A DNA stretch of 64,000 nt from Brevundimonas sp. EYE_349 (GCF_023147505.1 NZ_JAHXPB010000006.1:124001-188000); one strand, 5' to 3'; counted from the first letter of the stretch, positions 28,057 through 39,619 are shown. Numbers and translations are program-made. Notes: generated by a model from the letters alone, not told the origin.

Positions 28057-28128
28057 GCCAGCCGTCCCCCGACGATGGGTCAGTTTCGCAACTGAAGGCC
28101 ATCGTCGGAAAACGTCAAGATTGTATTC

Positions 28129-28590
<462 letters not shown>

Positions 28591-28662
28591 TTCGGTCGTC
28601 CTCTTGGGGTTGATTTGAGGCGGGACATAGCCCGCAACGCCGGTCGGGGCTATGTGGGAACG

Positions 28663-29373
28663 ATGAGCGACGACGAACAGCCCCAAGAGCGCCGACGGAT
28701 GGTGCGTCCCCCCACGGGCGGGACCGCAGCCGGGCGCGGCATGGGCACGAAGATGAAGACGGCCGACACCAAGTCGATGTCCAGCCAGCAGTGGATCAAG
28801 CGCCAGCTGTCGGACAAATGGTCCGAGAAGGCGCGCGCCGAGGGCTGGCGGTCGCGCGCGGCCTTCAAGCTGATCGAGATCGACGATCGTTTCCGGCTGA
28901 TCAAGCGGGGGTCGAAGGTCATCGACCTGGGCGCCGCGCCCGGCGGGTGGGTCCAGGTGGCGCTGGATCGCGGGGCCGGGGCGGTAGCGGGCGTGGATCT
29001 GCTGATGATCGAGCCGATCCCCGGCGCGACCCTGTTGCAGGCGGACTTCACCCATCCGGGCGTGGATCAGCAATTGATCGACGCCATCGGGGGGCGGCCG
29101 GACCTGGTGCTGTCGGACATGGCGCACAACACCGTGGGTCACCGTCAGACGGACCATTTGAAGATCATCGCCCTGATCGAGATCGCCGCCGATTTCGCTA
29201 TCCGCACCCTGAGGCCGGGGGGAAACTTCGTGTCCAAGAACTTCCAGGGCGGAGACGCCGGCGGGGTTCTGGCGCGGCTGCGCGAGGAATTCGAGACGGT
29301 GAAGTACGTCAAGCCCGCATCCAGCCGCAAGGACAGCGCCGAGGTCTTCCTGGTGGCGCTGAATAAGCGCTGA
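28663..29373 (+). CDS. rlmE: 23S rRNA (uridine-2552-2'-O)-methyltransferase
   Basis: The 236-residue protein belongs to the RrmJ/FtsJ family. Seen: WIKRQLSDKWSEKARAEGWRSRAAFKLIEID (split as SEKARAEGWRSRAAFKL), SAM motif VIDLGAAPGGWVQVAL, and the catalytic tetrad K-D-K-E, represented by RSRAAFKL, LVLSDMAHNTVGH, GGNFVSKNFQGGD and SRKDSAEVFLVAL. The N-terminal 40 residues are a charged extension usual in alphaproteobacteria. The ATG at 28663 is the only reasonable start. It methylates U2552 in the A-loop of the large ribosomal subunit. Confidence 0.94.
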   Translation: MSDDEQPQERRRMVRPPTGGTAAGRGMGTKMKTADTKSMSSQQWIKRQLSDKWSEKARAEGWRSRAAFKLIEIDDRFRLIKRGSKVIDLGAAPGGWVQVALDRGAGAVAGVDLLMIEPIPGATLLQADFTHPGVDQQLIDAIGGRPDLVLSDMAHNTVGHRQTDHLKIIALIEIAADFAIRTLRPGGNFVSKNFQGGDAGGVLARLREEFETVKYVKPASSRKDSAEVFLVALNKR

Positions 29374-29377
29374 GGCC

Positions 29378-31497
<2,120 letters not shown>

Positions 31498-31501
31498 GGC
31501 C

Positions 31502-31903
31502 ATGACGACCGAACTGACCTATCTGGCCCTGACGCTGATCCTGGCGCTGGTGCAGGTCTTCCTGCCGGCGGGGGCGCGGACGGTCGAGTTCGGTTCGAAA
31601 TGGAATGCAGGCGCTCGCGACACGACGCCGGCGGCGACGCGCCCGCTGACCGGCCGTCTGGAACGCGCGCAGGCCAATCTGTTCGAGACCCTGCCGCTGT
31701 TCATCGGCGCCGTGTTGATCGCCCATGTTATCGGTGCGGAAAGCCCCCTGACCCTGTGGGGGACGGCGCTCTATTTCTGGGCGCGCGTCGTCTATGTGCC
31801 GCTCTACGCCTTTGGCGTTCCCTATGTTCGGTCGCTGGTCTGGCTGGTCTCGCTTGCGGGACTGGTCATGGTGCTGGCGTCCCTGTTTTTCCTGAAAGCC
31901 TGA
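31502..31903 (+). CDS. MAPEG-family membrane protein
   Basis: This 133-residue, four-helix protein has the MAPEG signature: LTLILALVQVFLPAGA, GRLERAQANLFETLPLFIGAVLIAH (E-R-x-x-x-N-x-x-E-x-x-P, where Arg, Asn and Glu would bind glutathione), and YFWARVVYVPLYAFGVPYVRSL. It belongs to the bacterial group related to microsomal glutathione transferase. Start ATG 31502 is 4 nt after guaB. Activity in bacteria is mostly untested. Confidence 0.9.
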   Translation: MTTELTYLALTLILALVQVFLPAGARTVEFGSKWNAGARDTTPAATRPLTGRLERAQANLFETLPLFIGAVLIAHVIGAESPLTLWGTALYFWARVVYVPLYAFGVPYVRSLVWLVSLAGLVMVLASLFFLKA

Positions 31904-31904
31904 C

Positions 31905-33206
31905 TTGACCCCAGCCGCCCGTCTCGCCGCCGCCGCCTCCATACTGGACTCCATCGCCCAGGGTCGCCAACCGGCCGAGGCCGTCCTGAAAGCCTGGGGC
32001 GGCGCCAATCGCTACGCCGGGTCCAAGGATCGTCGCGCCGTCGCCGACCGCGTCTACAAGGTGCTGCGCGCGCGCGGTCGCCTGTCGTGGATCATGGGCG
32101 GGCGCGAGGATGGGCGCGCCCTGGTGATCGGCTCGCTGCACGCCATCGACGGCCTGCCTCTGGAAGAGATCGAGGCGCTGCATTCGGGCGACGGCTATGG
32201 CCCGCGTCCGCTGTCGAAACAGGAGCGCAGCCGCATCACGGCCGGGCAGGGCGAACTGCCCGGCTGGGTCGCAGCCGGTCTGCCCGAGTTCGTGGTCGAG
32301 GATTTCAAGGCTGTCTTCGGCGAACGCTGGGCCGAGGAAGCCCACGCCCTGATGGCGCCGCGCGCGCCCATCGATCTGCGCGTCAACGGGGCGGTCGCCA
32401 CGGTGCAAGAGGTCGAGACAGAGTTGCGCGAAGCCGGTCTGGACGTGTCGCGCACGCCGTGGTCCGAATGGGGCCTGCGCGTGCCGTCCGAGCCGCCCCC
32501 CAACATTCAGGCGCTGGAAGGGTTCAAGGCCGGCAAGTTCGAGATCCAGGATGAAGGCAGCCAGGTCGTCTGCTGGCTGGCGGGCGCCGAACCCGGCACG
32601 ACGGTTGTGGATTACTGCGCGGGCGGCGGCGGCAAGACCCTGGGTCTGGCCCAGGCCATGGGCGGGCAGGGGAAACTGGTCGCCTCCGATGTCGTGAACA
32701 AGCGTCTGGAGAACATCCGTCCGCGTCTGCAACGCGCGGGTGTCGAGGCGGATCTGGTCCTGATCGGTCAGAACGGCGGCGGTCTGGAGGCCCTGAACGG
32801 TCAGGCGGATCTGGTGTTCGTCGATGCGCCCTGTTCGGGCTCCGGCACCTGGCGTCGTCGCCCCGAGGACGCCTGGCGTCTGACGGCGGAAGAGGTCGAA
32901 AAACTGCACGGCCTGCAGGTCCGCATCCTGGGGCAGGCGGCCAAGCTGGTGAAGCCGGGCGGCCGTCTGATCTATGTCACCTGCTCGATGCTGGCGCGTG
33001 AGAACGAGGCCAGCGTGGATGCGTTCGAGGCCGCCAACAGCGAGTTCAGTCCGGTCGCCGCGCCTGAGCTTCTGTCGGCAGGTCAACTGACCGACGCAGC
33101 GCGCGCGAAGTTCGCCGAACTGACGTCCGGCGCGCGTCTGAGGCTGTCGCCCCTGTCCGCCGACACCGACGGCTTCTTCGCCGCCGTTTACGAGCGCACG
33201 GCGTGA
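31905..33206 (+). CDS. RsmB/NOP-family class I SAM-dependent RNA methyltransferase
   Basis: The 433-residue protein starts at TTG 31905, 1 nt past the MAPEG gene stop. The N-terminal part (AAAASILDSIAQGRQPAEAVLKAW and SKDRRAVADRVYKVLR) is the NusB-like/RsmB domain. The catalytic domain has VVDYCAGGGGKTLGLAQAM (motif I), DAPCSGSGTWRRRPEDAW with the catalytic Cys in PCSGSGT, and YVTCSMLARENEASV with the second Cys. It methylates cytosine C5 in rRNA (C967-like) by family. Complete. Confidence 0.92.
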   Translation: MTPAARLAAAASILDSIAQGRQPAEAVLKAWGGANRYAGSKDRRAVADRVYKVLRARGRLSWIMGGREDGRALVIGSLHAIDGLPLEEIEALHSGDGYGPRPLSKQERSRITAGQGELPGWVAAGLPEFVVEDFKAVFGERWAEEAHALMAPRAPIDLRVNGAVATVQEVETELREAGLDVSRTPWSEWGLRVPSEPPPNIQALEGFKAGKFEIQDEGSQVVCWLAGAEPGTTVVDYCAGGGGKTLGLAQAMGGQGKLVASDVVNKRLENIRPRLQRAGVEADLVLIGQNGGGLEALNGQADLVFVDAPCSGSGTWRRRPEDAWRLTAEEVEKLHGLQVRILGQAAKLVKPGGRLIYVTCSMLARENEASVDAFEAANSEFSPVAAPELLSAGQLTDAARAKFAELTSGARLRLSPLSADTDGFFAAVYERTA

Positions 33207-33910
33207 GGACGGGACGCCAGGAGCGATACGGCGACGTCTCGGTCCTGTGCGTCATGGCGGCCCCGGCCGAGTACGGCGAAGACCTGCGCGCCCGCATCCA
33301 GCCCCTGATGACCGGCGTCGGCCCCGTCGAGGCGGCGGTGGTGCTGAGTACGGCTCTGGCGCGGCTGGAGGCGGCGGGCGACCTGCCGGACCTGATCGTA
33401 TCGCTGGGGTCATGCGGATCACGGGTGCTGGAGCACGCCGTCGTCTATCAGACCTCGTCCGTCGCCTATCGCGACATGGACGCCAGCCCGCTGGGCTTCC
33501 CCAAGGGCGTGACGCCGCTGCTGGATCAGCCTGCGGTCCTGCCCCTGCCGTGCCCCATCCCCGGCGTGCCGGTCGCGCGCCTGTCGACCGGCGGCGATGT
33601 CGTGTCCGGCGCCGCCTATGACGCCATCGACGCCGAAATGGTGGACATGGAGACCTGGGCCCTGGTCCGAGCCGCCCAGACGTTCGGCGTGCCGCTGATC
33701 GCCCTTCGCGGCGTATCGGATGGCCGCGCCGAGCTGAAGGCGCTGGAGGACTGGACCTCCACCCTGCATCACGTCGATCGGAACCTGGCCGTCGCGCTGG
33801 ATCGCCTGATCGCGGTGCTCGAGACCGACGGCCTCGCCGCCCTTGAACTTTCGGCCTTACCCGGCCAAGACCCCGCGCAACTTCCCGCCCCGGATTCGAT
33901 CACGCCATGA
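33203..33910 (+). CDS. MTA/SAH nucleosidase-like phosphorylase-fold protein
   Basis: The 235-residue protein starts at GTG 33203, overlapping the previous stop (GTGA). The core [49 protein letters not shown] and [28 protein letters not shown] follow the PNP/UDP family pattern of 5'-methylthioadenosine/S-adenosylhomocysteine nucleosidase; the catalytic Asp is likely the one in RGVSDG. It would hydrolyse MTA and SAH to adenine and a thioribose or ribosyl-homocysteine. A longer, partly disordered C-terminus (about 25 residues) precedes guaA, which starts 4 nt before its end. Confidence 0.83.
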   Translation: MRTGRQERYGDVSVLCVMAAPAEYGEDLRARIQPLMTGVGPVEAAVVLSTALARLEAAGDLPDLIVSLGSCGSRVLEHAVVYQTSSVAYRDMDASPLGFPKGVTPLLDQPAVLPLPCPIPGVPVARLSTGGDVVSGAAYDAIDAEMVDMETWALVRAAQTFGVPLIALRGVSDGRAELKALEDWTSTLHHVDRNLAVALDRLIAVLETDGLAALELSALPGQDPAQLPAPDSITP

Positions 33911-35469
33911 CCACGCCGCAAGACCACCAAAAGGTCCTCATCGTCGATTTCGGCAGCCAGGTGACGCAACTGATCGCGCGCCGCCTGCGCGAGGCCAGCG
34001 TCTATTGCGAAATCCATCCGTTCCAGAAGGCCGAGGCCGCCCTGGCCGCCATGAACCCAGCCGCGGTCATCCTGTCGGGCGGCCCCGAAAGCGTCCACGA
34101 GGAAGGCAGCCCCCGCGCGCCGCAAGGCGTGTTCGAGGCCGGCGTGCCGGTGCTGGGCATCTGCTACGGCGAGATGACCATGTGCGAGCAACTGGGCGGC
34201 AAGGTCGAGGGCGGCCACACCCGCGAGTTCGGCCGCGCCGAGATCACGGTCGAAAAGGCCTCGCCCCTGCTGGCGGACCTGGCCCCCGTCGGCGAGAACG
34301 AAGAGGTCTGGATGAGCCACGGCGACAAGATCGTCGCGATCCCCGAAGGTTTCGACGTCGTCGCCTCCTCGGACGGTTCGCCCTATGCGGTGATCGCCGA
34401 CGAGGCCCGCCGCTTCTATGGCGTGCAGTTCCACCCCGAGGTGATGCACACCCCGCGCGGCCATCAGATGCTGAAGAATTTCACGCACGGCATCGCGGGT
34501 CTGAAGGGCGACTGGACCATGGCCGCCTATCGCGACGAAAAGATCGCCCAGATTCGCGAACAGGTCGGCGACGCCAAGGTGATCTGCGGCCTGTCGGGGG
34601 GCGTGGACTCCTCGGTCGCCGCCGTTCTGATCCACGAGGCCATCGGCGACCAGCTGACCTGCGTGTTCGTGGACACCGGCCTGCTACGCAAGGACGAGGC
34701 CACCCAGGTCACCACCCTGTTCCGCGAACACTACAACATCCCGCTGGTGCATGTTGATGCATCGACGGAATTCCTGGGCGAGCTGGCCGGGATTTCCGAC
34801 CCGGAGACCAAGCGCAAGGCCATCGGCCGCTTGTTCATCGAGGTGTTCGACCGCGAGTCCGCCAAGATCGAAGGCGCCGAATTCCTGGCCCAGGGCACCC
34901 TCTATCCGGACGTGATCGAGAGCGTCTCTTCGTCCAGCGGCAAGGCCCATGTGATCAAAAGCCACCACAATGTCGGCGGCCTGCCCGACTATATGAAGCT
35001 GAAACTGGTCGAGCCCTTGCGCGAACTTTTCAAGGACGAGGTTCGCGCCCTTGGCCGCGAACTGGGCCTGACCGACGCCTTTGTCGGGCGCCACCCGTTC
35101 CCCGGACCGGGCCTGGCCATCCGAATCCCCGGCGAGATCACGCCGGACGCCGTGGCGACGCTTCAGGACGCCGACGCCATCTATCTGGACGAAATCCGCA
35201 AGGCCGGCCTGTACGACGACATCTGGCAGGCGTTCGCGGTGCTTCTGCCGGTCAAGACCGTCGGCGTCATGGGCGACGCCCGCACCTACGAAAAAGTCCT
35301 GGCCCTGCGCGCCGTCACCTCCACCGACGGCATGACCGCCGACTTCTACCAATTCCCCTGGGACGTCCTGGCCAAGACCGCCACCCGCATCATCAACGAA
35401 GTCCGCGGCGTGAACCGCGTCGTGTACGATGTGACGTCCAAGCCGCCGGGGACGATCGAGTGGGAATAA
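33907..35469 (+). CDS. guaA: GMP synthase (glutamine-hydrolysing)
   Basis: The 520-residue enzyme converts XMP to GMP. The class I glutamine amidotransferase domain has the nucleophilic Cys in [17 protein letters not shown] and the His-Glu dyad in [15 protein letters not shown]. The ATP-pyrophosphatase domain has the P-loop [15 protein letters not shown], and the C-terminus is [16 protein letters not shown] ([11 protein letters not shown]), as in all GuaA. Complete. The 3' end of guaA is a known integration target of genomic islands, and here a tyrosine integrase gene follows. Confidence 0.97.
   Translation: MTTPQDHQKVLIVDFGSQVTQLIARRLREASVYCEIHPFQKAEAALAAMNPAAVILSGGPESVHEEGSPRAPQGVFEAGVPVLGICYGEMTMCEQLGGKVEGGHTREFGRAEITVEKASPLLADLAPVGENEEVWMSHGDKIVAIPEGFDVVASSDGSPYAVIADEARRFYGVQFHPEVMHTPRGHQMLKNFTHGIAGLKGDWTMAAYRDEKIAQIREQVGDAKVICGLSGGVDSSVAAVLIHEAIGDQLTCVFVDTGLLRKDEATQVTTLFREHYNIPLVHVDASTEFLGELAGISDPETKRKAIGRLFIEVFDRESAKIEGAEFLAQGTLYPDVIESVSSSSGKAHVIKSHHNVGGLPDYMKLKLVEPLRELFKDEVRALGRELGLTDAFVGRHPFPGPGLAIRIPGEITPDAVATLQDADAIYLDEIRKAGLYDDIWQAFAVLLPVKTVGVMGDARTYEKVLALRAVTSTDGMTADFYQFPWDVLAKTATRIINEVRGVNRVVYDVTSKPPGTIEWE
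35435..35469 (+). other. Probable island attachment site at the guaA 3' end
   Basis: The last codons of guaA ([12 protein letters not shown], ending GAGTGGGAATAA) are the segment used as attB by several guaA-targeting integrases, according to knowledge of these islands. A tyrosine integrase gene begins 290 bp downstream. No second copy of GATCGAGTGGGAAT was found by eye in the rest of the window, so the other boundary must lie beyond 64000 or have been lost. Confidence 0.4.
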
Positions 35470-35639
35470 TTCGGGGCCTTCTGAAACTTTCCAGAACGCT
35501 TTCGATTTCCTCGCTAAAATACTGACTTACAAGAAAAATGCTGTCGCAGTCTCTCGATACCTTTCGAGGGGCTGCGAACCGCTGTGTCGGTCCCTCCGAC
35601 GGTCCCCGCCGCCATTGCCTGGCGGGAATCCGCTCCATA

Positions 35640-35676
35640 CCGTCAGGGGGCTGAAGGCGGCCTGACGGTCTTTTTT
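35640..35676 (+). terminator. Rho-independent terminator
   Basis: An 8-bp perfect stem CCGTCAGG (35640-35647) with CCTGACGG (35661-35668) and a 13-nt loop is followed at once by TCTTTTTT (35669-35676). This is a canonical intrinsic terminator on the + strand. It lies 170 bp behind guaA, so it may end the guaA transcript or a separate small RNA that starts in the intervening AT-richer stretch. Confidence 0.8.
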
Positions 35677-35678
35677 CG

Positions 35679-35699
35679 AACCAAGCAACTGACTTGGTT
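35679..35699. promoter_or_regulatory. Inverted repeat upstream of the integrase gene
   Basis: Perfect 7-bp arms AACCAAG and CTTGGTT flank a 7-nt spacer (CAACTGA), starting just after the terminator T-run. A 12-bp direct repeat TGACGGTCTTTT also occurs at 35663-35674 and 35734-35745. Possible integrase arm sites or operator for the AlpA-type regulator; the function is inferred only from position. Confidence 0.35.
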
Positions 35700-35758
35700 G
35701 AGGAAAATGTCTCCGAAAGACCCCGAAAGCAGGTGACGGTCTTTTGGAGTCAAACGGC

Positions 35759-37012
35759 ATGCTTACGGACGCCGCATTGCGAAATATCCGTGGGAAATCA
35801 AAATCCTACAAAATGACCGACAGGGACGGTCTCTACATTCTGGTGTCTCCCGCCGGCGGGATCGCCTTCAAGTACGACTACCGCTTCAACGGCCGGCGTG
35901 AATCGGTGACGCTGGGGTCCTACGGCCCGGCGGGCCTGTCCCTCGCCAAAGCGCGCGAGAAGGTGATCGATGCCAAGCGTCTGATCGCTGAAGGCGTCTC
36001 GCCCGCCCTGGAAAAGCAGCGCGCCAAGCGGCGCCTGAAGGAGGCCCGGAGCTTCGGCCATGTCGCCCGCCGCTGGATGGATCACGCGCCCATGGCGGAC
36101 AGCACCCGCAACATGCGGCGGTCCATCTTCAATCGCGAAGTTCTGCCCCAGTGGGACAACAGGCTGCTGAACGAGATCACGCCCGGCGACCTGCGGGCGC
36201 ATTGCCAGACGATCGTCGAACGCGGCGCGCCGGCGACGGCGATCCATGTCCGCGACATCGTCAAACAGATCTACGCCTTCGCCATCCTGCACGGGGAGAA
36301 GATCGACAACCCCGCCGACGGGGTCGGTCCCGCCTCCATCGCGACCTTCCGGCCCCGGGACCGGGCGCTGTCGCCGACCGAAATCCGGATCATGCTCGGA
36401 CTGCTCGGCGAGGTGGCGACCCTGCCGACGATCCGGTTGGGACTGAAGTTCATCCTGCTCAGCATGGTCCGCAAGAGCGAGCTTCAGGACGGAGTTTGGG
36501 ACGAGGTCGATTTCGCCAACGCGGTCTGGTCGATCCCGAAGGAGCGGATGAAGCGGTCCCGGCCGCACAACGTCTACCTCTCGACCCAGATGCTCGACAT
36601 CCTCATCGCGCTGAAGACCTGTGCGGGGAACTCGAGATACATCCTGCCGTCCCGCTACGACGCGGACGCGCCGATGTCGCGGGCCACCTTCAATCGCGTG
36701 ACCAGCGCCATCGCCGAACGGGCAGGGGAGCGCGGCCTGCCTCTGGAGCCGTTCACGGTCCACGACCTGCGTCGGACCGCCTCGACCCTTCTGCACGAGA
36801 TGGGGTTCAATTCGGACTGGATCGAGAAGGGACTCGCGCACGAGGAGCGGTCATCGCGCGGGGTCTACAACAAGGCCGAGTTCGAGGCCCAGCGCCGTCA
36901 CATGGCGCAGGAGTGGTCGAACGCCGTGGACGCCTGGGAGGCCGGACGGGCGTTCACGCCCGTGCTCGTCATCCCGGAGACGGCCGGTCCTCGCTTCGAT
37001 CCCCGGCTCTGA
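35759..37012 (+). CDS. Tyrosine-type site-specific integrase (DUF4102 N-terminus)
   Basis: The 417-residue protein has the N-terminal arm-binding domain of P4-type integrases (LTDAALRNIR, then DGLYILVSPAGG and the VTLGSYGPAGLSLAKAREK segment), a SAM-like core-binding domain (about 100-190) and the catalytic domain. Catalytic residues are visible: Arg in LSMVRKSELQ, His-x-x-Arg in VHDLRRTASTLLHEMG, a later His in LAHEERSSRG and the nucleophile Tyr in GVYNKAEF. ATG 35759 is preceded by TTGGAG. Position directly behind guaA shows it to be the island integrase. The 3' end overlaps the AlpA gene on the other strand. Confidence 0.93.
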   Translation: MLTDAALRNIRGKSKSYKMTDRDGLYILVSPAGGIAFKYDYRFNGRRESVTLGSYGPAGLSLAKAREKVIDAKRLIAEGVSPALEKQRAKRRLKEARSFGHVARRWMDHAPMADSTRNMRRSIFNREVLPQWDNRLLNEITPGDLRAHCQTIVERGAPATAIHVRDIVKQIYAFAILHGEKIDNPADGVGPASIATFRPRDRALSPTEIRIMLGLLGEVATLPTIRLGLKFILLSMVRKSELQDGVWDEVDFANAVWSIPKERMKRSRPHNVYLSTQMLDILIALKTCAGNSRYILPSRYDADAPMSRATFNRVTSAIAERAGERGLPLEPFTVHDLRRTASTLLHEMGFNSDWIEKGLAHEERSSRGVYNKAEFEAQRRHMAQEWSNAVDAWEAGRAFTPVLVIPETAGPRFDPRL

Positions 37013-37259
37013 CGGGGCGGGTGATCCGTTTGCGCACGTCCGGCGGCGGCGCCCGGCGGATCGGCTTAGCGCGGCGAAGCGCCAGCCAGGCCTCGATCTC
37101 GGCTAGGTCCCAGACGACGCATCTCGGCGTTAGCAGGAACCGCCTCGGAAACTGGCCACGCTGCTCCATCTCCCAGATGGTGCTGTCGGCCAGCGGCACC
37201 ATCTGGCGCAACTGCGTCTTCTTGATCGTGCGCCTGAGCGGCGGGTCGGCCTGGGCCAT
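36969..37259 (-). CDS. AlpA-family regulator/excisionase
   Basis: The 96-residue protein contains the winged helix-turn-helix of AlpA/MerR-like excisionases: LRQMVPLADSTIWEMEQRGQFPRRFLL followed by RCVVWDLAEIEAWL (split as VPLADSTIWEMEQRGQFPR and VVWDLAEIEAWLALRR), where the xxxW...WxxxEIxxWL pattern is diagnostic. AlpA proteins activate integrase expression or direct excision. It is convergent with the integrase and overlaps its last 44 bp. A basic, Pro-rich tail follows the domain. Confidence 0.87.
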   Translation of the reverse strand: MAQADPPLRRTIKKTQLRQMVPLADSTIWEMEQRGQFPRRFLLTPRCVVWDLAEIEAWLALRRAKPIRRAPPPDVRKRITRPVRAGDRSEDRPSPG

Positions 37260-37339
37260 GTCGAAATCCCGTTCTGTTCGGGAGGATTCGAACGCGAAAG
37301 GCCGCGAGAGGTGAAGGCCGCAAGCTTACGCCCGCTCGT

Positions 37340-38572
37340 CTACGGGCGAGGCCCATCGCTGCGGGTGGCGGTCTGGTCGACCGCGGTCGGATCAGCGCTC
37401 CAACTCCAGGCGTCCATCATCACCTTGAAGAGGTAGGTGTTCGGGAAATAGCCGCGGACGCGCTCGGCTCCGACGCCGATCGCCAGCACGGGCACCTCTT
37501 CGGCGGTGTGGCTGTCGTTGACCAGGACGTTCTCCAGCCGAACGAGGCCCTCTTCGCGCCCCGAGGTCTTCCAGGCGTCATAGCCCTCCAGAAGCGGCTC
37601 GCCGCGGCGGCCGCCGTCGACCTGCAGACCGAAGGAATGGTCCGCCGTGAACAGCAGCAGGGTGTCGTCGAGATCAACGCGGCTCTGCACTTCGGCGATC
37701 AGCCTGTCGAAATCCACGACGTTCTGCAGGCCTTGGCGCGGATCGTCCGTGTGCGCGTCCCATTCCACCACGAGGAAGTAGCCCGTGTCCGACCGTTCCA
37801 GGATCTCGAGCGCCCGAAGCGTCGCCGCGCGAACGTCCATCGCGTCGGCGACGACGACCGGTCGGAGATTGTCGGCCGGCGCATCGGCGAGCGTCGCGTA
37901 GATCGGACGGCCGTGGGCCGCGCTGAGCGCGTCGAAGCCCGAGCCGCGCGCCGCGAGCTGCTCGGCGATCTCCTCGCGGCCGGCGCCGAACAGCACGTCC
38001 ACGCCGTCCCCGAACCGGGGCGTAAAGGCCTGGGGGAAGATCTCGCCCCATTTCGCGCGATCGTTCGCATGGGCGTAGTTGGCGGCCGGGGTGGCGTCGG
38101 TAATCGCCTGCGTCGTGATCACGCCGGTCAGCAAGCCGCGCTCCTCCGCGTATTCGAGCAGGGTCTTGGTCGGCGCGCCGTCAGTCTGGCCCCGCACGGC
38201 GTCGGGGCCCTGGCTGATCACGCCGTTGCGGGTCTTCACGCCGGTGACGATGGCGGACATGCCGTTGGCGGAATCGGAGACGAAGTCGTCCACCGGCGAG
38301 GTCTCGCTCAGGCCGAGATGCGGCCAGCCCTGAACGTGCAGCCGCAGCGGCTCGCCATAGCCCAGCAGGCTGGCCGCCGAGAGCGTCGGCACGCCGCCGG
38401 CGTCGGCGAGGAAGAGGATGACGTTGCGCGCCCGTCCGGGCGCGGGCCGGCCCGTCGCGCCGGTCTGGGCCGCTGCGGCGGGCGCGGCGCCGTCCTGCGC
38501 CGTCGCCGGGACCGAGGAGAGGATGAGGCAGGCGGAGACGGCGGCGGCGGTCAGACGGCGGAGCGTTCTCAT
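37340..38572 (-). CDS. PhoA-family alkaline phosphatase, periplasmic
   Basis: The 410-residue protein has a signal peptide (LTAAAVSACLILSSVPATAQ, cleavage after ATA-Q near residue 26). Alkaline phosphatase elements are in order: VILFLADAGG (metal Asp; the usual GDGMG is DAGG here), FVSDSANGMSAIVTGVKT with the nucleophilic Ser after D, DATPAANYAHANDR, VVEWDAHTDDP and LLFTADHSFGLQ with the final His. Length is in range. It hydrolyses phosphomonoesters in the periplasm by family; the altered first motif puts it in a divergent subgroup. A single gene between AlpA and a small secreted protein on the other strand. Confidence 0.85.
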   Translation of the reverse strand: MRTLRRLTAAAVSACLILSSVPATAQDGAAPAAAAQTGATGRPAPGRARNVILFLADAGGVPTLSAASLLGYGEPLRLHVQGWPHLGLSETSPVDDFVSDSANGMSAIVTGVKTRNGVISQGPDAVRGQTDGAPTKTLLEYAEERGLLTGVITTQAITDATPAANYAHANDRAKWGEIFPQAFTPRFGDGVDVLFGAGREEIAEQLAARGSGFDALSAAHGRPIYATLADAPADNLRPVVVADAMDVRAATLRALEILERSDTGYFLVVEWDAHTDDPRQGLQNVVDFDRLIAEVQSRVDLDDTLLLFTADHSFGLQVDGGRRGEPLLEGYDAWKTSGREEGLVRLENVLVNDSHTAEEVPVLAIGVGAERVRGYFPNTYLFKVMMDAWSWSADPTAVDQTATRSDGPRP

Positions 38573-38829
38573 GATGGGTCGGCCTCGATCCTGAAAAAAG
38601 ACGTCGCAAGAGGCCGTTCGCGGCGCCGCCCCCGTCGATCGCGCCCGCTCGATACGCCGCGTTTCGTGTCAGCTCGGCGACGGCGAGGCTGCGACCCGAC
38701 CGCGCAGCGCGGGCAGTGGCGGACCGCTGTCACGCAACCATCCGCGACTTGTCACATCCCGTGACTAATCATGATTCCACCGTTCCAGAATTATGGGTAT
38801 GTCGCCCATAGAGGCGGGGGAGAATCTTC

Positions 38830-39201
38830 ATGCGAACGATCATGATCGGACTTGCGATGGCCGTGCTGGCGACCCAGGCCGCCGCTCAGAACCAGACAGC
38901 CGGCTTCTTCGCCTTCCGGGGCGAGGGCGAGCGCGGCTGGGAGGCGACCTGCACCCTTCAGCGCGTCGGCGGCCGCACCCTGCAGCGCGAAATGACGGGA
39001 CCGCGCGACGCGCAGCAGGTCATCGCCGGCCGAAGCATCATCGGCGGGCGCTGCGAGTTTCGCGCCTCGACGACCGGGCCGCTGACGCTGGAGTTCGACG
39101 ATACCCGGTTCCAGTGCCCGTTCACCTCGCCGCCCGGAACCTGCGGCACGGTGATCGCCGCCGGCCAGTCGGGCGCGTTCGACGTCCGTATCCGGAACTG
39201 A
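38830..39201 (+). CDS. Small secreted protein, hypothetical
   Basis: The 123-residue protein starts at ATG 38830 after GGGGGAGAA. A signal peptide MRTIMIGLAMAVLATQAAAQ cleaves after AAA or AQ. The mature protein is about 100 residues, mostly beta-strand in character, with four Cys (in WEATCTLQR, GGRCEFRA, FQCPFTSP and GTCGTV) that may form two disulphides. I recognise no family. Periplasmic or secreted. It is divergent from the phosphatase and precedes the arsenic operon. Confidence 0.65.
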   Translation: MRTIMIGLAMAVLATQAAAQNQTAGFFAFRGEGERGWEATCTLQRVGGRTLQREMTGPRDAQQVIAGRSIIGGRCEFRASTTGPLTLEFDDTRFQCPFTSPPGTCGTVIAAGQSGAFDVRIRN

Positions 39202-39261
39202 CCTCCTGATCCGGCGGCCCGGACCGGGTCGCCGGAAAAAGGGGCTTGTCCGGACTCACAA

Positions 39262-39285
39262 TTCCATTAGTTTGGAAATATGGAA
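39262..39285. promoter_or_regulatory. Probable ArsR operator overlapping the arsR start
   Basis: TTCCA (39262-39266) and TGGAA (39273-39277) form an inverted repeat with a 6-nt spacer, and a second TGGAA lies at 39281-39285, across the start codon at 39280. ArsR-family repressors bind imperfect palindromes at or just before their own start. No other palindrome is present in this promoter. Binding is inferred. Confidence 0.45.
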
Positions 39286-39612
39286 TCCGAAGACGCAATC
39301 CTGGCGCTCGCCGCCCTCGCCCAATCGACCCGGCTGGAGGTGTTCCGGCTGCTCGTCCGCCATGAGCCTGACGGCTTGCCCGCCGGCGAGATCGCCCAGG
39401 CGCTCGCCGTGCCCGCCAACACCATGTCGTCGCATCTGGGCGTCTTGTCGCGCGCCAAGCTCGTCAGCTTCGAGCGCCACAGCCGGTCGATCGTCTACCG
39501 CGCCGATCTGGAGCGGGTGCGCGGCCTGGTGATGTTCCTGCTCAAGGACTGCTGCCAGGGACGTTCGGAACTGTGCGCGCCGCTTCTGGCCGAGCTGGCC
39601 TGCTGCGACTGA
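39280..39612 (+). CDS. arsR: ArsR-family arsenical-responsive repressor
   Basis: This 110-residue winged helix has ALAQSTRLEVFRLLVRHEPDGL, the recognition region PAGEIAQALAVPANTMSSHLGVLSRAKLV and the wing SRSIVYRADLERV. As(III) sensing is suggested by a C-terminal cysteine set at residues 91, 92, 99, 108 and 109 (DCCQGRSELC...CC), like the Cys95-Cys96-Cys102 site of the Acidithiobacillus type rather than the ELCVCDL site of plasmid R773 ArsR. It is the first gene of arsR-arsC-acr3-arsN2-arsH and should repress it in the absence of arsenite. Confidence 0.93.
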   Translation: MESEDAILALAALAQSTRLEVFRLLVRHEPDGLPAGEIAQALAVPANTMSSHLGVLSRAKLVSFERHSRSIVYRADLERVRGLVMFLLKDCCQGRSELCAPLLAELACCD

Positions 39613-39619
39613 GGCTGAA

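Noticed and set aside
38727..38755. Pho-box-like CTGTCAC and TTGTCAC 22 bp apart upstream of the small secreted gene
   Set aside because: The middle 11-bp unit does not match and the phosphatase is on the other side 155 bp away; too weak to call.
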